Part shown: piece by piece, positions 46,627 to 57,797 of the stretch
How positions within the stretch are numbered: the first letter of the stretch is position 1
Layout of the letters: every line of letters starts with the position of its first letter
NCBI RefSeq assembly: GCF_002887735.1
Contig: NZ_PKQP01000012.1
Coordinates: 26,713-90,712, forward strand
Direction: 5' to 3'
Length of the DNA stretch: 64,000 nt
DNA from: Stenotrophomonas bentonitica
GTDB taxonomy: Bacteria; Pseudomonadota; Gammaproteobacteria; Xanthomonadales; Xanthomonadaceae
Notes under the pieces: model-generated
The model's input: the letters and a program-made list of their open reading frames with translations, nothing else
Database searches by the model: none
Told to the model about the DNA's origin: nothing
Made by a program: the position numbers and the translations under genes

Positions 46627-48336
46627 TCAGGCGATGTGTGGGCCCTGCCAGCCGCGTTCGCGTGCGAGCGTTTCGATCACCTCGGTGAGGTCGCGCGCGA
46701 AACCGGCCATGTCGAACAGGCCGCTGTCCTCGCGGCGTTGCGCCAGCGTGGCGCGCGCGGCCTGCATTGCAGCCGGGTCGTTGCCGAGCTGGATGGCGGT
46801 AGCCACGAACGCCGCGTCGTCGGCCACGTTGAACGCGTGCATGCCCAGGTGGTGGTTGAGGCTGCCGGCCACGCGTGAGGCGAACGTCGCGCCGGGGCTG
46901 GTCAGCACCGGGCAGCCGGCCCACAGCGCATCGGAGGCGGTGGTGTGGGCGTTGTACGGGTGCGTGTCCAGGAACAGGTCGGCGTGCTGGTAACGCGCCA
47001 GGTACTGCGGGTGGGGCAGGCGCGGCATGAACACCAGCCGCGCCGGATCCAGCTGCGCCTGGCGTGCCGCGCTGCGCAGCCGCGCGTCGGCATTGCCCGG
47101 GCCGGAGAGCAGCCACAGCACGCTGCCCGGTATGCCCTGCAGCACCGCCAACAGCCGCTGCATGCTGCGCGGGTTGAGCTTGTAGCTGTTGTTGAAGCAG
47201 CACAGCACCATGCCCTGCGCCGGCAGGCCGCAGTCCTCGCGCGACGGTGCCGGTTCCAGCACACGGGTGTTGTCCGAGGGCTGGAACGCGCGCGGCAGGC
47301 GCCGCACGTTCTCACTGAAGGCCGGCACCAGCGCGTCGGGCAGCACGAAGGCATCGGCCAGCACATGATCGATCCACGGCGCGCCGGAGGTGCCCGGGTA
47401 GGCGAGCCAGTTGACCTGCACGGGCGCCGGCCGCATCGCCAGCACCTGCGGCGTTCCGCCACCGCCCCAGCCGCGCAGATCGAACAGCACATCGATGCCC
47501 GCCTCGCGGATGCGTCGGGCGATGTGCTGATGCGGTTGCGCGCTGACATCGTGCAACGTGTTTGCCGCCTGCTGCAGGCGCTGGCGGATGGGGCTGCCGT
47601 CGTCCCCGGTGAGCGCGAACAGATGCAGCTCGAGCATGCCCTGCGCGCGCAGCTGTTCGAACAGCGCCACGGTCAACAGGCCGGTGGGATGTGCGCCGAA
47701 GCCGTTGGAGAGGAAGCCGACCCGCAGCGTGCCGTGCGGGCGCACCGTGGCCGGCGGCAACCGCGGGATGCCCTCGGCCAGCGCCGCCGCGCGCTGACGG
47801 GCGCAGGCCAGCTGCTCGGCGGCGCTGCCGTCTTCGCTGAGGAAGGCGAACGGCTCGACCACCGCCTGGCCCTGCGCGACGGCCTGGCGCACGAGCGACG
47901 ACAATCGCTCCAGATCCCGCCAATCGCACAGCCGGCGCTGCCAGTTGAGCAGCTGCGCAGTGATGTAGGGCTCGCCCGGCAGCAGACGGTGCGCATGGCG
48001 ATACGCATCCGCCGCCGCCTCCGGTTGCCCCGCGTCTTCCAGTGCGTGGCCGAGCCACAGGGTGATGCCGGGGTGCTGGGGCGCGCGATCCGCCGCCTGC
48101 CTCAGCAGTGTGGCGGCCTCGCCATGGCGGCCTTGCATCCAGCGTGCGCGGCCCAGCCGGGCCAGGGCCTCGGGATGGTCGCCGCGCAGCTGCAGCGCAC
48201 GGGTGGCGGCCTGTTCGCCGGCGCGCACGTCGCCGGCCTCCAGCTCGGCGTCGGCCAGCATCACCCACGCAATGAAATCCGTCGGTTTGCGCTGGACGGC
48301 CTGACGCAGCTGCAGACGCTGCGGATCGGCACTCAT
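46627..48336 (-). CDS. TPR / GT41 O-GlcNAc transferase-like glycosyltransferase
   Basis: 569 residues: about three to four TPRs (1-130), then two Rossmann-like lobes. GFLSNGFGAHPTGLLT contains a His at 216 equivalent to the conserved His of Xanthomonas campestris OGT. VLFDLRGWGGGGTPQVLAMRPAPVQVNWLAYPGTSG and LDTHPYNAHTTASDALWAG are GT41 hallmarks that bind UDP-sugar. The X. campestris protein has about the same length and known structure, but its substrate is unclear. It lies just beyond prfA in the same direction. Confidence 0.85.
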   Translation of the reverse strand: MSADPQRLQLRQAVQRKPTDFIAWVMLADAELEAGDVRAGEQAATRALQLRGDHPEALARLGRARWMQGRHGEAATLLRQAADRAPQHPGITLWLGHALEDAGQPEAAADAYRHAHRLLPGEPYITAQLLNWQRRLCDWRDLERLSSLVRQAVAQGQAVVEPFAFLSEDGSAAEQLACARQRAAALAEGIPRLPPATVRPHGTLRVGFLSNGFGAHPTGLLTVALFEQLRAQGMLELHLFALTGDDGSPIRQRLQQAANTLHDVSAQPHQHIARRIREAGIDVLFDLRGWGGGGTPQVLAMRPAPVQVNWLAYPGTSGAPWIDHVLADAFVLPDALVPAFSENVRRLPRAFQPSDNTRVLEPAPSREDCGLPAQGMVLCCFNNSYKLNPRSMQRLLAVLQGIPGSVLWLLSGPGNADARLRSAARQAQLDPARLVFMPRLPHPQYLARYQHADLFLDTHPYNAHTTASDALWAGCPVLTSPGATFASRVAGSLNHHLGMHAFNVADDAAFVATAIQLGNDPAAMQAARATLAQRREDSGLFDMAGFARDLTEVIETLARERGWQGPHIA

Positions 48337-48361
48337 CGTGGCCGCTCCGCGGCGGGCATGC

Positions 48362-49450
48362 TCAGCTGCCTTCCGCGAGCCGGGCCAGCTCGTCGGCCTG
48401 GTGTTCGTGGGTCAGGCGGCTGACCAGCGCATCCAGATCGCCGGTCAGGATGTTGGGCAGGTCGTACAGGGTCAGCCCTTCCACGCGGTGGTCGGTGATC
48501 CGGCCCTGCGGGAAGCTGTAGGTCCGGATGCGCTGGCTGCGGTCGCCACTGCCGACCTGCAGCCGGCGGCTTTCGGCCTGGGCGGCGGCCTGCTTGCTGC
48601 GTTCGGTGTCCAGCAGCTGCGCTTTCAGGCGCTTCATCGCCTTGTCGCGGTTGGCGTGCTGGCTGCGCTCGGTCTGGCATTCCACCACCACGCCGGTCGG
48701 CAGGTGGGTGATGCGGATCGCCGATTCGGTCTTGTTGACGTGCTGGCCGCCGGCGCCGGAAGAGCGGTAGGTGTCCACGCGCAGGTCGGCCGGGTTGATC
48801 ACCACGTCCTCCACGTCGTCTGCCTCGGGGATGATCGCCACGGTCGCCGCGGAGGTATGGATGCGCCCCTGCGACTCGGTCGCCGGCACGCGCTGCACGC
48901 GGTGCGTGCCCGATTCGAACTTCAGCCGCGAGAACGCCCCCCGGCCGACCACGCGCGCCACGACTTCCTTGTAGCCGCCATGTTCGCCGGGGTTGTCCGA
49001 TTCGATCTCGACCTTCCAGCCCTGGCGCTCGGCGTAGCGGGCGTACATGCGGAACAGATCGCCGGCGAAGATCGCCGCCTCGTCACCGCCGGTGCCCGCG
49101 CGGACTTCCAGGAACAGGTTGCCGTCGTCGCGCGGATCGCGCGGGACCAGCAGCAGGGCCAGTTCCTCGTCCAGCTGCTGCAGGCGCTGCTGGGCGGCCG
49201 TGATTTCCTCGTCGGCCAGCTCGCGCAGGTCCGGGTCTTCGCGCATCGCTTCGGCGGCGGCGAGATCGGCCTTGGCACGGGCTTCGTCGGCCAGCGCGTT
49301 GGCGACCGGCTCCAGCTGCGAAAACTCGCGCGAGAGCGTGCGGAAGCGGTCGTTGTCGCCGACCACGGCCGGGTCGGACAACAGGCGTTCCAGTTCTTCG
49401 CGGCGCTCGGCCAGCGCTTCCAGCTTACGGCGCAGGGTCGGCGTCATCAT
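48362..49450 (-). CDS. prfA: Peptide chain release factor 1
   Basis: 362 residues (361 from the second ATG). PAT at 189-191 is the UAG/UAA-reading motif of RF1 and GGQ at 234-236 triggers peptide release. It overlaps the end of hemA by 26 bp, the conserved hemA-prfA linkage. PrmC, which methylates the GGQ glutamine, is encoded at 22944, not next to it. Confidence 0.97.
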   Translation of the reverse strand: MMTPTLRRKLEALAERREELERLLSDPAVVGDNDRFRTLSREFSQLEPVANALADEARAKADLAAAEAMREDPDLRELADEEITAAQQRLQQLDEELALLLVPRDPRDDGNLFLEVRAGTGGDEAAIFAGDLFRMYARYAERQGWKVEIESDNPGEHGGYKEVVARVVGRGAFSRLKFESGTHRVQRVPATESQGRIHTSAATVAIIPEADDVEDVVINPADLRVDTYRSSGAGGQHVNKTESAIRITHLPTGVVVECQTERSQHANRDKAMKRLKAQLLDTERSKQAAAQAESRRLQVGSGDRSQRIRTYSFPQGRITDHRVEGLTLYDLPNILTGDLDALVSRLTHEHQADELARLAEGS

Positions 49451-50723
49451 TCCTCGCTACATCGGTACGCACGGCAGGGTGCTGGTAACCCGGCTTGGCC
49501 GGGAACAGGCGCTCGGCGGCGCGGGTGAGTTCAGTATCGCCGCTGAGCGCGGCCGCGCGCAGGGCGGCGGTCGGCGGGTGCAGCAGGCGGTTGGTCAGGC
49601 CGTGCGCGAGCAGTTCGAGCACTTCCTCGGGTGATTTGCCATGAGCCAGCTGCTGGCGGGCTTTCTCCAGCATCTCCACGCGGGTCGCTTCGCCGTAGGC
49701 GCGCAGCTGCCGCAGCGGGGCCTGGTGCACGCTGGCCTGCAGGGTTTCCACGAATCGGGCGACCTGCAGCTCGATGATCGCTTCGGCCTCGGCCGCGGCT
49801 TCCCGGCGGCTGCGGCGGTTGTCTTCGACCGCCCGCTCCAGATCGTCCACGGTGTACAGGAAGGCATCGGCCAGTTCACCCACGCCGGCCTCGATATCGC
49901 GGGGCACGGCCAGATCGAACAGCAGCATCGGCTTGTGCTTGCGCGTCTTCAACGCGGCAGCGACGTGCGCACGGGTGATCACCGGCTCGCGCGCGGCGGT
50001 GGCCGAGAACACCACGTCGGCCTCGCCCAGGTGGCGGTCCAGTTCGCTCAATGGCAGGGCGACGCCGCCATGCCGGCTGGCCAGCTCCTGCGCATGGGCG
50101 AGGGTACGGTTGGCGATCAGCAGCCGGCGTACGCGCCCTTCGCTGAGATGGCGTGCGGCCAGTTCGATGGTCTCGCCGGCGCCGACCAGCAGCACGGTGG
50201 AATCTTCCAGCCGTGCGAACGAGTTCTGCGCCAGCCGCACCGCGGTGGAGGCCACCGAGACCGGGTTGGCACCGACGCGGGTATCGGTGCGGGCGCGCTT
50301 GGCCACCGAGAAGGTCTGCTGGAACAACCGGTCCAGGCGCTGGCCGAGCAGGCCGTGGTCGCGGGCGAGCGCCCAGGCGTCCTTCACCTGGCCCAGGATC
50401 TGCGGCTCGCCCAGCACCATCGAATCCAGCCCGGTGGCCACCCGGAACAGGTGGCGCACCGCATCGGCGTCGGCGTGCTGGTAGAGATACCCATGCAAGG
50501 TGCCGGCGTGCGACTCCAGCCACTGCGCCAGTGCATCACCGGACTCGGCCACCGCATACAGCTCGGTGCGGTTGCAGGTGGAGAGCAGGACCGCCTCGGC
50601 CACCTGCGGGGTATCGCGCAGCGACGCCAATGCCTGGGGCAGGGCGTCGCCGCCAAAGGACGCGCGTTCGCGCAGTTCCACCGGCGCGGTCTGGTGATTC
50701 AGTCCGAGCACCCACAGGGTCAT
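49425..50723 (-). CDS. hemA: Glutamyl-tRNA reductase
   Basis: 432 residues. The catalytic Cys is in [27 protein letters not shown] binds NADPH; the C-terminal dimerisation helix is intact. It converts glutamyl-tRNA to glutamate-1-semialdehyde, the first committed step of haem synthesis by the C5 route. It is divergent from the TPR-lolB-ispE operon across 56 bp, the same order as in E. coli and Pseudomonas. Confidence 0.96.
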   Translation of the reverse strand: MTLWVLGLNHQTAPVELRERASFGGDALPQALASLRDTPQVAEAVLLSTCNRTELYAVAESGDALAQWLESHAGTLHGYLYQHADADAVRHLFRVATGLDSMVLGEPQILGQVKDAWALARDHGLLGQRLDRLFQQTFSVAKRARTDTRVGANPVSVASTAVRLAQNSFARLEDSTVLLVGAGETIELAARHLSEGRVRRLLIANRTLAHAQELASRHGGVALPLSELDRHLGEADVVFSATAAREPVITRAHVAAALKTRKHKPMLLFDLAVPRDIEAGVGELADAFLYTVDDLERAVEDNRRSRREAAAEAEAIIELQVARFVETLQASVHQAPLRQLRAYGEATRVEMLEKARQQLAHGKSPEEVLELLAHGLTNRLLHPPTAALRAAALSGDTELTRAAERLFPAKPGYQHPAVRTDVARNDDADPAP

Positions 50724-50779
50724 TGTTCAGTTGCTTGCGATAAGCTGCTGGCCATTCAAGTCGTCATTTTAAGGCTCAG

Positions 50780-52477
50780 ATGCCCCCGATGCCCGCATTG
50801 ATTCGCATCTCCAGCGTTCTGCTGCTGTCTTTGTTCACCGCCAACGCCCTGGCCGCCCCCCCGGCAGCCCCGGCCAAAGGCAGGAACAGCACGGCCGAGG
50901 CGGTCCCCCTGGCCCCGGTCATGGCGGGCGAATTCGCCCTGCAGGCAGGCAAACTGGGCGACGCCGCGCGCTGGTACCTGGAGGCGGCCGAGGCCAGTGA
51001 AGGCGATGCCGGCCTGGCCGAGCGCGCCTCCCGGATCGCCATGCTGGCCAACGATGACAAGCGCGCCGCCCGCGCGCTGGCCCTGTGGGAGCAGCGTGCG
51101 CCGCGCTCACTGGCCATGCGCAGCAGCACCGCCGCGCTGGACATGCGCCAGAACAAGGTGAAGGCCGCCCGCACCGAACTGCAAGCGCTGCTCAAGGACC
51201 CGGACCCCACCGCCTGGAAGTTCGCGATCGGCGCCCTGATCAGCGGCGGCAGCGATCCCAAGGTGCCGGCCCAGGTGCTGGGCGAGCTGGTCGATGCCAA
51301 CGCGATCCCCGACCGCCTGGAGGTCTGGCAGGAGTTCGGCCGGCTGGCGATGCGCATGGAGCAGCCCGAGCTGGCCCGGCGCATGGTCGACGAGGTGGTC
51401 AAGCGCTTCCCCGATGAACCACGCGTGGCCCTGCTGCATGCCAGCCAGCTCAACCAGGCCGGCAAGACCGATGAGGCCCTGGCCCTGCTGAAGGGCGTGG
51501 AGCCCAGGACCACCCAGGACCCGGAGCTGCGCAATGCGGTCGCGATCTCCTACGACCTGATGGGCCAGCCCGCCGCCGCCGAGCGCGTGCTGGCGGTCGG
51601 TCCGCAGGATGTGCAGACCTACGGCATGCGTGCGTCGCTGCTGGCCAAGCAGAAGGACGACCCGGGCCTGCTGGCCCTGTATACCGACATCTCCCGGCAG
51701 GCGACCAAGCCGGACCCGGCCCAGCGCCTGCTGCTGGGCAAGATCGCCGAGTACCTCAAGCGCTACGAGGAAGCGGTCAACTGGTACCACAGCGTGCCCG
51801 GTGGCCCGGAGCGCGATGAGTCGCGGCTGCGGGCGGCCAATGCGCAGAACGAGCTGGGCCGCACCGACAAGGCGCTGGCCGAAGTGCACGCCATCCAGTC
51901 CGATGCCACCGTCGATGACGATGCCCGCCGCGATGCCTATCTGCTCGAGGCCGAGCTGCGCCAGCGCGGCAACGACGATGCCGGTGAACTGGACGCGCTG
52001 GCCCGTGGCCTGGCGGCGTATCCGGATGAGAACGCGCTGTTGTATGCCCGCGCCCTGGCCTGGGAGCGTCGCGACGACATCCCGCGCGCCGAGGCCGACC
52101 TGCGCAAGGTGCTGGTCACCGACCCGGAAAACATCGCCGCGCTCAACGCGCTCGGCTATACCTTGGCCGACCGCACGCAGCGTTATCAGGAAGCCTTGGA
52201 ACTGATCGACCGTGCGCGCGTGGCCGAGCCGGACAACGCCGCCATCGTCGACAGTTACGGCTGGGTGCTGTATCGCCTGGGCCGCAACGAAGAAGCACTG
52301 GTGCAGCTGCGCCGCGCCTGGACGCTGGCCAAGGATGCGGAGATCGCCGCGCATGTGGGCGAGGTGCTGTGGGTGTTGAACAAGAAGGACGAGGCGCGCC
52401 ATTTCTTTGAAGAGGCGCGCAAGCTGGACCCGGACAACCGCGCCCTGCAGCGCGTGATCGAGAAATACGGCGTATGA
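50780..52477 (+). CDS. Exported tetratricopeptide-repeat protein
   Basis: 565 residues with a signal peptide (about 1-25, ending ANALA) and at least eight TPR-like units, the clearest at PENIAALNALGYTLADRTQRYQEALELI and PDNAAIVDSYGWVLYRLGRNEEALVQL. AAGG-like AAGGCTCAG precedes the ATG. It overlaps lolB by 4 bp. The same TPR-lolB-ispE string is common in gammaproteobacteria, where the TPR protein is thought to work in the periplasm, but its partner is not known. Confidence 0.88.
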   Translation: MPPMPALIRISSVLLLSLFTANALAAPPAAPAKGRNSTAEAVPLAPVMAGEFALQAGKLGDAARWYLEAAEASEGDAGLAERASRIAMLANDDKRAARALALWEQRAPRSLAMRSSTAALDMRQNKVKAARTELQALLKDPDPTAWKFAIGALISGGSDPKVPAQVLGELVDANAIPDRLEVWQEFGRLAMRMEQPELARRMVDEVVKRFPDEPRVALLHASQLNQAGKTDEALALLKGVEPRTTQDPELRNAVAISYDLMGQPAAAERVLAVGPQDVQTYGMRASLLAKQKDDPGLLALYTDISRQATKPDPAQRLLLGKIAEYLKRYEEAVNWYHSVPGGPERDESRLRAANAQNELGRTDKALAEVHAIQSDATVDDDARRDAYLLEAELRQRGNDDAGELDALARGLAAYPDENALLYARALAWERRDDIPRAEADLRKVLVTDPENIAALNALGYTLADRTQRYQEALELIDRARVAEPDNAAIVDSYGWVLYRLGRNEEALVQLRRAWTLAKDAEIAAHVGEVLWVLNKKDEARHFFEEARKLDPDNRALQRVIEKYGV

Positions 52478-53133
52478 ATCTGCTCTCCCTGAAGGCCGCG
52501 TTTGCCGCGGCCGTGGCGTTGTCGCTCTCCGCCTGTGTATCCCTGGATGAGCGCAAGGCGCCCTCCGCCCCGACCGTGGTCACCGCTGTTTCGCCCGCTG
52601 CGCAGCAGGCCGAGGCCGAGCGCGTCGCCGCCGTGCGCGCCTCGCCGGCCTGGTCGTTCCAGGGCCGGGTGGCGATCAGCAAGGGCAAGAACGGTGGCAA
52701 CGGCCGCATCGACTGGCAGCAGCAGGCCCAGGAGTACGTGGTCGAACTCAGTGCCCCGGTCACCCGGCAGAGCTGGAAGCTGACCGGCGACAGCCAGCAC
52801 CAGGGCGGGCGGTTGGAAGGCCTGGAGGGCGGCACGCGCGAAGGCGAAGACGCCCAGCAGGTTCTGCTGGAGGCCACCGGCTGGGATATCCCGGTCAACC
52901 AGCTGCCCGAGTGGGTACGCGGCCTGGTGGCCGACGCCGCGCCGGCGGGGCTTATCGAGCGCGACGGCGAAGGTCGTCCGCGCCGTGTGCGGCAGCTCGG
53001 GTGGGAGATCCAGTATCTGGACTGGTACCCGGCCGAAGCGGGTCGTCCGGTGCTGCCGCGGCGCATCGAAGCGGTCAATGGCGACGCCAAGGTCCGTCTG
53101 GTGGTCGACAGCTGGGTGCTGGCCAGCCCATGA
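52474..53133 (+). CDS. lolB: Outer-membrane lipoprotein receptor LolB
   Basis: 219 residues with lipobox SLSAC (Cys 21). The following [39 protein letters not shown] and [11 protein letters not shown] blocks are LolB hallmarks. LolB receives lipoproteins from LolA and places them in the outer membrane. It is coupled to the TPR gene upstream and to ispE downstream by 4-bp overlaps. Confidence 0.94.
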   Translation: MNLLSLKAAFAAAVALSLSACVSLDERKAPSAPTVVTAVSPAAQQAEAERVAAVRASPAWSFQGRVAISKGKNGGNGRIDWQQQAQEYVVELSAPVTRQSWKLTGDSQHQGGRLEGLEGGTREGEDAQQVLLEATGWDIPVNQLPEWVRGLVADAAPAGLIERDGEGRPRRVRQLGWEIQYLDWYPAEAGRPVLPRRIEAVNGDAKVRLVVDSWVLASP

Positions 53134-53999
53134 GTACGTTGGATGCGCGCGAGGGTTGGTCGAACTGGCCAGCCCCGGCCAAGCTGAACCTGTTCCTGCA
53201 CATCACCGGCCGCCGCCCGGACGGTTACCACGCGCTGCAGACCGTGTTCCGTCTGCTCGACTGGGGTGACCGGATCCGGCTGCGGGTCCGCGAAGACGGC
53301 AGGATCCGCCGCGAAGGCACCTCGGTGGCGGGGGTGGCCGAAGCCGATGATCTCGCCGTGCGCGCGGCGCTGTTGTTACAGCGTGTCGCGAACGTCGCCC
53401 AAGGTGCAGATATCGGCATCGAAAAGCATGTGCCTGCCGGCGGTGGTTTCGGGGGAGGGTCGTCCGATGCCGCCACCGTCCTGGTCGCCTTGAACCGTCT
53501 CTGGAACGCCGGCCTGGACGTGGATGCGCTGGCCACGCTGGGGCTGCAGCTGGGCGCGGACGTGCCGGTCTTCGTGCGCGGGCACAACGCCTGGGCCGAA
53601 GGCGTGGGCGAACTGCTCACCCCGATCGCACTGCCGCCGGCCTGGTTCGTGCTGGTCCACCCGGGCGTTCACGTGCCGACGCCTGCACTTTTCGCATCAC
53701 CGGATTTGACGCGGGATGCCCCAGTGGCGAAAATAGCGGACTTCGCTTCCGGGTCTTTGCTCGGGAATGCGTTCGAGCCGGTCCTGCGCCGCCGCGAACC
53801 TGCCGTAGAGGCAGCGCTCGCAGCGTTGAGCAGTATCGGCCGGGCACGACTCACCGGGTCGGGAAGCGGTTGTTTCGTCGAATTCGCCACGCGCGCTGCT
53901 GCAGAGCAGGGCCTGGCGCAATTGCCGAAGGAACTGCAGGCATGGGTGGCTGCGGGCATGGAGCGCTCGCCACTGCTTGATGTACTCGAGCGTTACTGA
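53130..53999 (+). CDS. ispE: 4-diphosphocytidyl-2-C-methyl-D-erythritol kinase
   Basis: 289 residues from the ATG overlapping the lolB stop. GHMP-kinase motifs: [19 protein letters not shown], the ATP loop [14 protein letters not shown] and [12 protein letters not shown]. It is the fourth step of the MEP route to isoprenoids. tRNA-Gln and prs follow, the same order as in many gammaproteobacteria. Confidence 0.96.
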   Translation: MSTLDAREGWSNWPAPAKLNLFLHITGRRPDGYHALQTVFRLLDWGDRIRLRVREDGRIRREGTSVAGVAEADDLAVRAALLLQRVANVAQGADIGIEKHVPAGGGFGGGSSDAATVLVALNRLWNAGLDVDALATLGLQLGADVPVFVRGHNAWAEGVGELLTPIALPPAWFVLVHPGVHVPTPALFASPDLTRDAPVAKIADFASGSLLGNAFEPVLRRREPAVEAALAALSSIGRARLTGSGSGCFVEFATRAAAEQGLAQLPKELQAWVAAGMERSPLLDVLERY

Positions 54000-54008
54000 T
54001 TTTGATGC

Positions 54009-54085
54009 AGGGGCGTCGCCAAGAGGCCCAAGGCACCAGGTTTTGATCCTGGCATTCGGAGGTTCGAATCCTCCCGCCCCTGCCA
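54009..54085 (+). tRNA. tRNA-Gln (TTG)
   Basis: The 77-base cloverleaf has acceptor stem AGGGGCG / CGCCCCT, anticodon loop TTTTGAT between CCAGG and CCTGG (anticodon TTG), T-loop GGTTCGAATCC and encoded CCA. The discriminator G fits tRNA-Gln. It lies 9 bp after ispE. Confidence 0.95.
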
Positions 54086-54218
54086 CTAGCGGATATCTGC
54101 CGCGACTCCATGCGCATGTCTGCGCGGGCGCGGTGCATACGCCGCGGTGTTGTCACCGCAGACACCTCCGGGTGCCAGCGGCCCAGTTCTCCGCCAATCG
54201 CTCCCGCCCGAGACCGTC

Positions 54219-55181
54219 ATGATGCAAGAACACCCCAACCTGCTGGTATTTTCCGGCAACGCCAACAAGCGCCTTGCGCAGAGCATCTGCAAGGAACTGG
54301 GGGTGCGGCCTGGCAAGGCGTTGGTGTCGCGCTTCTCCGATGGTGAAGTGCAGGTCGAGATCGAGGAAAACGTCCGCAAGCAGGACGTGTTCGTGATCCA
54401 GCCGACCTGCGCGCCCAGCGCAGAGAACCTGATGGAACTGCTGGTCCTGATCGATGCGCTCAAGCGCGCCTCGGTCAACAGTGTCACCGCCGTGGTGCCG
54501 TATTTCGGCTACTCGCGCCAGGATCGCCGCATGCGTTCCTCGCGCGTGCCGATCACCGCCAAGGTGGCGGCAAAGATGTTCAGCGCTGTCGGGGCTGACC
54601 GGGTACTGACGGTGGATCTGCATGCCGACCAGATCCAGGGCTTCTTCGACATGCCGGTGGACAATGTGTACGCCTCGCCGCTGCTGCTCGCCGATATCTG
54701 GCGCGCCTACGGCACGGAGAACCTGATCGTGGTGTCCCCGGACGTGGGTGGTGTGGTGCGCGCGCGCGCCGTCGCCAAGCGCCTGGATGATGCCGATCTG
54801 GCGATCATCGATAAGCGCCGGCCGCGCGCCAACGTCTCCACCGTGATGAACATCATCGGTGACGTCGAAGGCAAGACCTGCGTGATGGTCGATGACATCG
54901 TCGATACCGCCGGCACCCTGTGTGCGGCCGCTGCAGCCCTGAAGGCGCGTGGCGCCCTCAAGGTCGCCGCGTACTGCACCCACGCCGTGCTCTCGGGCCC
55001 GGCGGTGGACAACATCAACAACTCCCAGCTCGATGAGCTGGTGGTGACCGACACCATCCCGCTGCGTGAAGAGGCGCAGGTGTGCAGCAAGATCCGCCAG
55101 CTCAGCGTGGCGGAAATGCTGGCCGAGACGATGCGCCGCATCGCCTTCGGCGAGTCGGTCAGCTCGCTGTACGTGGATTGA
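54219..55181 (+). CDS. prs: Ribose-phosphate pyrophosphokinase
   Basis: 320 residues from the first of two adjacent ATGs. Catalytic blocks [22 protein letters not shown], the flexible loop region and the PRPP-binding [13 protein letters not shown] are all present. It makes PRPP from ribose-5-phosphate and ATP for nucleotides, His and Trp. It is 134 bp downstream of tRNA-Gln and may be co-transcribed with ispE. Confidence 0.97.
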   Translation: MMQEHPNLLVFSGNANKRLAQSICKELGVRPGKALVSRFSDGEVQVEIEENVRKQDVFVIQPTCAPSAENLMELLVLIDALKRASVNSVTAVVPYFGYSRQDRRMRSSRVPITAKVAAKMFSAVGADRVLTVDLHADQIQGFFDMPVDNVYASPLLLADIWRAYGTENLIVVSPDVGGVVRARAVAKRLDDADLAIIDKRRPRANVSTVMNIIGDVEGKTCVMVDDIVDTAGTLCAAAAALKARGALKVAAYCTHAVLSGPAVDNINNSQLDELVVTDTIPLREEAQVCSKIRQLSVAEMLAETMRRIAFGESVSSLYVD

Positions 55182-55293
55182 TTTTTTCCGCCCGCCGGCA
55201 ACGGTGGGTGGTTTCCCGGGGGCATCTGGTCGCGGATGTCCCCTCATCGCTTCGCCATCACGGCGTGGCAAACAACGAAGGTAGTAAACCAGC

Positions 55294-55908
55294 ATGGCCA
55301 AGAATCATGAAATCAAGGTCGTCCAGCGCGAACTGCAAGGCAAGGGTGCGAGCCGCCGCCTGCGTGGCGCTGGCCAGATCCCGGCGATCATCTACGGCGG
55401 CGACGTCGAGCCGAGCGTCATCCAGCTCAACCACAACGAAATCTGGCTGGCCCAGCAGAACGAGTGGTTCTACTCGTCCATCCTGGACCTGAACCTGGAC
55501 GGCAAGGTCACCAAGGTGCTGCTGCGTGACATGCAGCGCCACCCGTTCAAGCAGCTGATCCTGCATCTGGATTTCCTGCGCGTGAACGAGAACGAAGCGC
55601 TGACCGCCAACGTCCCGCTGCACTTCATCAATGAAGACACCTCGCCGGCCGGCAAGGCTGCCGACGTCGTGGTCACCCACGAACTGAAGGAAGTGAGCAT
55701 CACCTGCCTGCCGAAGGACCTGCCGGAATCGATCGACGTCGACCTGGCCGACCTGAAGGCTGGTGACGTGATCTACCTGTCGGACATCAAGCTGCCGAAG
55801 GGCGTCGAGATCCCGGCCCTGGCCCAGGGCAAGGACCATGACGACGCGATCGTCACCGCCAAGCTCGGCAAGGAAGAAGCTGCCGACGAAGCGCCGGCTG
55901 CAGAGTAA
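55294..55908 (+). CDS. rplY: 50S ribosomal protein L25 (general stress form, Ctc type)
   Basis: 204 residues: an L25 domain (about 1-95, GASRRLRGAGQIPAIIYGG) that binds 5S rRNA and a TL5-like C-terminal beta domain, ending in an Ala/Glu tail. E. coli L25 has only the first domain. It sits between prs and pth, a widely conserved order. Confidence 0.96.
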   Translation: MAKNHEIKVVQRELQGKGASRRLRGAGQIPAIIYGGDVEPSVIQLNHNEIWLAQQNEWFYSSILDLNLDGKVTKVLLRDMQRHPFKQLILHLDFLRVNENEALTANVPLHFINEDTSPAGKAADVVVTHELKEVSITCLPKDLPESIDVDLADLKAGDVIYLSDIKLPKGVEIPALAQGKDHDDAIVTAKLGKEEAADEAPAAE

Positions 55909-55916
55909 GTGATTGC

Positions 55917-55945
55917 GGCGCCTGTCCTTCGGGGCAGGCGCCGTT
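55917..55945 (+). terminator. Terminator after rplY
   Basis: GGCGCCTG ... CAGGCGCC stem with internal tcc/ggg pairing, followed by GTTTCT, 9 bp past the stop. Confidence 0.75.
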
Positions 55946-55988
55946 TCTGTATGTACCGGCACAGGGCGGGTACCGACGAAGAAGAGTG

Positions 55989-56567
55989 ATGACAGGATTG
56001 CGATTGATCGTTGGTCTGGGCAACCCCGGACCCGAGCACGCCCAGACCCGGCACAATGCCGGGTTTCGTTTCATTGACGCCCTGGTCGAACAGGCCGGCG
56101 CGCGCTGGAGCGTGGACAGCAAGTTGTTCGGCGAGACCGCCAAGGTCGATATCGCCGGCCAGCCGGTATGGCTGCTCAAGCCCGCCACCTTCATGAACCT
56201 CAGTGGCAAATCGGTCACCGCGGCGCAGCGCTTCTGGAAGATCGAACCGGAAGAAACGCTGCTGGCGCACGACGAGCTGGACCTGCCGCCCGGCGTGGCA
56301 CGGCTCAAGTTCGACGGTGGCCACGGCGGCCAGAATGGCCTGCGCGACACCATCCGCCTGCTCGGCCATGGCAGATTCCACCGCCTGCGCATCGGCATCG
56401 GCCATCCCGGCCACAAGGACCGCGTGGTCCCGTGGGTGCTGGGGCGCGCCAGCAAAGACGATGATGTGCTGATTGGTCATGCCATCGAAGATGCGATCGA
56501 CGTGCTGCCGCTGGCGGTATCTGGCGATTACAGTGAGGCGATGAAGCGCCTCCACACCCCGAAATAA
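55989..56567 (+). CDS. pth: Peptidyl-tRNA hydrolase
   Basis: 192 residues from ATG 55989 (a GTG one codon earlier is possible). [21 protein letters not shown] holds the catalytic His, and [21 protein letters not shown] and [13 protein letters not shown] are conserved. It frees tRNA from dropped-off peptidyl-tRNA. ychF follows, with a REP element between. Confidence 0.96.
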   Translation: MTGLRLIVGLGNPGPEHAQTRHNAGFRFIDALVEQAGARWSVDSKLFGETAKVDIAGQPVWLLKPATFMNLSGKSVTAAQRFWKIEPEETLLAHDELDLPPGVARLKFDGGHGGQNGLRDTIRLLGHGRFHRLRIGIGHPGHKDRVVPWVLGRASKDDDVLIGHAIEDAIDVLPLAVSGDYSEAMKRLHTPK

Positions 56568-56572
56568 CCACG

Positions 56573-56599
56573 GTGTACCGACCAACGGTCGGTACCTAC
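56573..56599. repeat. SMAG/REP-type palindrome between pth and ychF
   Basis: GTACCGACC-aac-GGTCGGTAC ending CCTAC, 6 bp past the pth stop and 21 bp before ychF. Confidence 0.75.
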
Positions 56600-56620
56600 C
56601 ACCCCCAGAGGTTGTCAAAG

Positions 56621-57712
56621 ATGGGTATCAAATGCGGCATCGTCGGTCTGCCCAATGTCGGCAAATCGACCCTGTTCAATGCGCTGACCAAGGCGGGCAT
56701 CGCGGCGGCCAACTTCCCGTTCTGCACGATCGAACCGAACGTCGGCATCGTGCCGGTGCCCGATCCCCGTCTGAACGAGCTGGCCGCGATCATCAACCCG
56801 CAGAAGGTCATCCCGACCGCAGTGGAGTTCGTGGACATCGCCGGCCTCGTCGCCGGCGCGGCCAGCGGTGAAGGCCTGGGCAACAAGTTCCTGGCCCACA
56901 TCCGTGAAGTGGATGCGATCACCCACGTGGTGCGCTGCTTCGAGAATGCCGACGTCATCCACGTCAACAACAAGGTCGACCCGCTCTCGGATATCGACAC
57001 CATCGATACCGAACTGGCCCTGGCCGATCTGGACAGCGTCGAGAAGGCGCTGAACCGCGCCGAGCGCGCTGCCAAGGGGGGCGACAAGGAAGCCGCGGCC
57101 CGCAAGCCGGTGCTGGCCAAGCTGCAGGCTGCGCTGGCCGACGGCAAGGCCGGTCGTACCGCTGGCCTGGACGAGGAAGAGAAGGCGCTGGTCCGTGACC
57201 TGTTCCTGCTCACCCTCAAGCCGGTGATGTACATCGCCAACGTGCTGGAAGACGGCTTCGAGAACAACCCGCATCTGGATGCCGTGCGCGCCCGTGCCGC
57301 CGAGGAAGGCGCGCAGGTGGTGCCGGTGTCGGCCGCGATCGAAGAAGAGCTGTCCCAGCTCGACGACGAAGACCGCGACACCTTCCTGGCCGACCTGGGC
57401 CTGTCCGAGCCGGGCTTGAACCGCGTGATCTACGCCGCGTACCAGCTGCTGGGTCTGCAGACCTACTTCACCGCAGGCGTGAAGGAAGTCCGCGCATGGA
57501 CCGTGCGCAAGGGCGCCACCGCTCCGCAGGCCGCCGCCGTGATCCATACCGACTTCGAGAAGGGCTTCATCCGCGCCGAAACCATCGCGTATGACGACTT
57601 CATCAAGTACAAGGGCGAGGCCGGTGCCAAGGAAGCGGGTCGTCTGCGCCTGGAAGGCAAGGAATACCGCGTCCAGGAAGGCGACATCCTGCACTTCCGC
57701 TTCAACGTCTGA
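56621..57712 (+). CDS. ychF: Redox-regulated ATPase YchF (Obg-like)
   Basis: 363 residues from ATG 56621. P-loop [14 protein letters not shown], switch [31 protein letters not shown], and the C-terminal TGS domain ending EGDIL-HFRF. YchF prefers ATP over GTP and binds ribosomes. A strong terminator follows. Confidence 0.96.
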   Translation: MGIKCGIVGLPNVGKSTLFNALTKAGIAAANFPFCTIEPNVGIVPVPDPRLNELAAIINPQKVIPTAVEFVDIAGLVAGAASGEGLGNKFLAHIREVDAITHVVRCFENADVIHVNNKVDPLSDIDTIDTELALADLDSVEKALNRAERAAKGGDKEAAARKPVLAKLQAALADGKAGRTAGLDEEEKALVRDLFLLTLKPVMYIANVLEDGFENNPHLDAVRARAAEEGAQVVPVSAAIEEELSQLDDEDRDTFLADLGLSEPGLNRVIYAAYQLLGLQTYFTAGVKEVRAWTVRKGATAPQAAAVIHTDFEKGFIRAETIAYDDFIKYKGEAGAKEAGRLRLEGKEYRVQEGDILHFRFNV

Positions 57713-57735
57713 GTTCCTCGCACGTTGATGCCCGC

Positions 57736-57760
57736 AACGCCCCGCCCTGAGCGGGGCGTT
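57736..57760 (+). terminator. Intrinsic terminator of ychF
   Basis: AACGCCCCGC-cctga-GCGGGGCGTT, followed by TGCGTTTTT. Confidence 0.9.
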
Positions 57761-57797
57761 TGCGTTTTTGGGAGCGCATTCCACACCCGACATGGAC

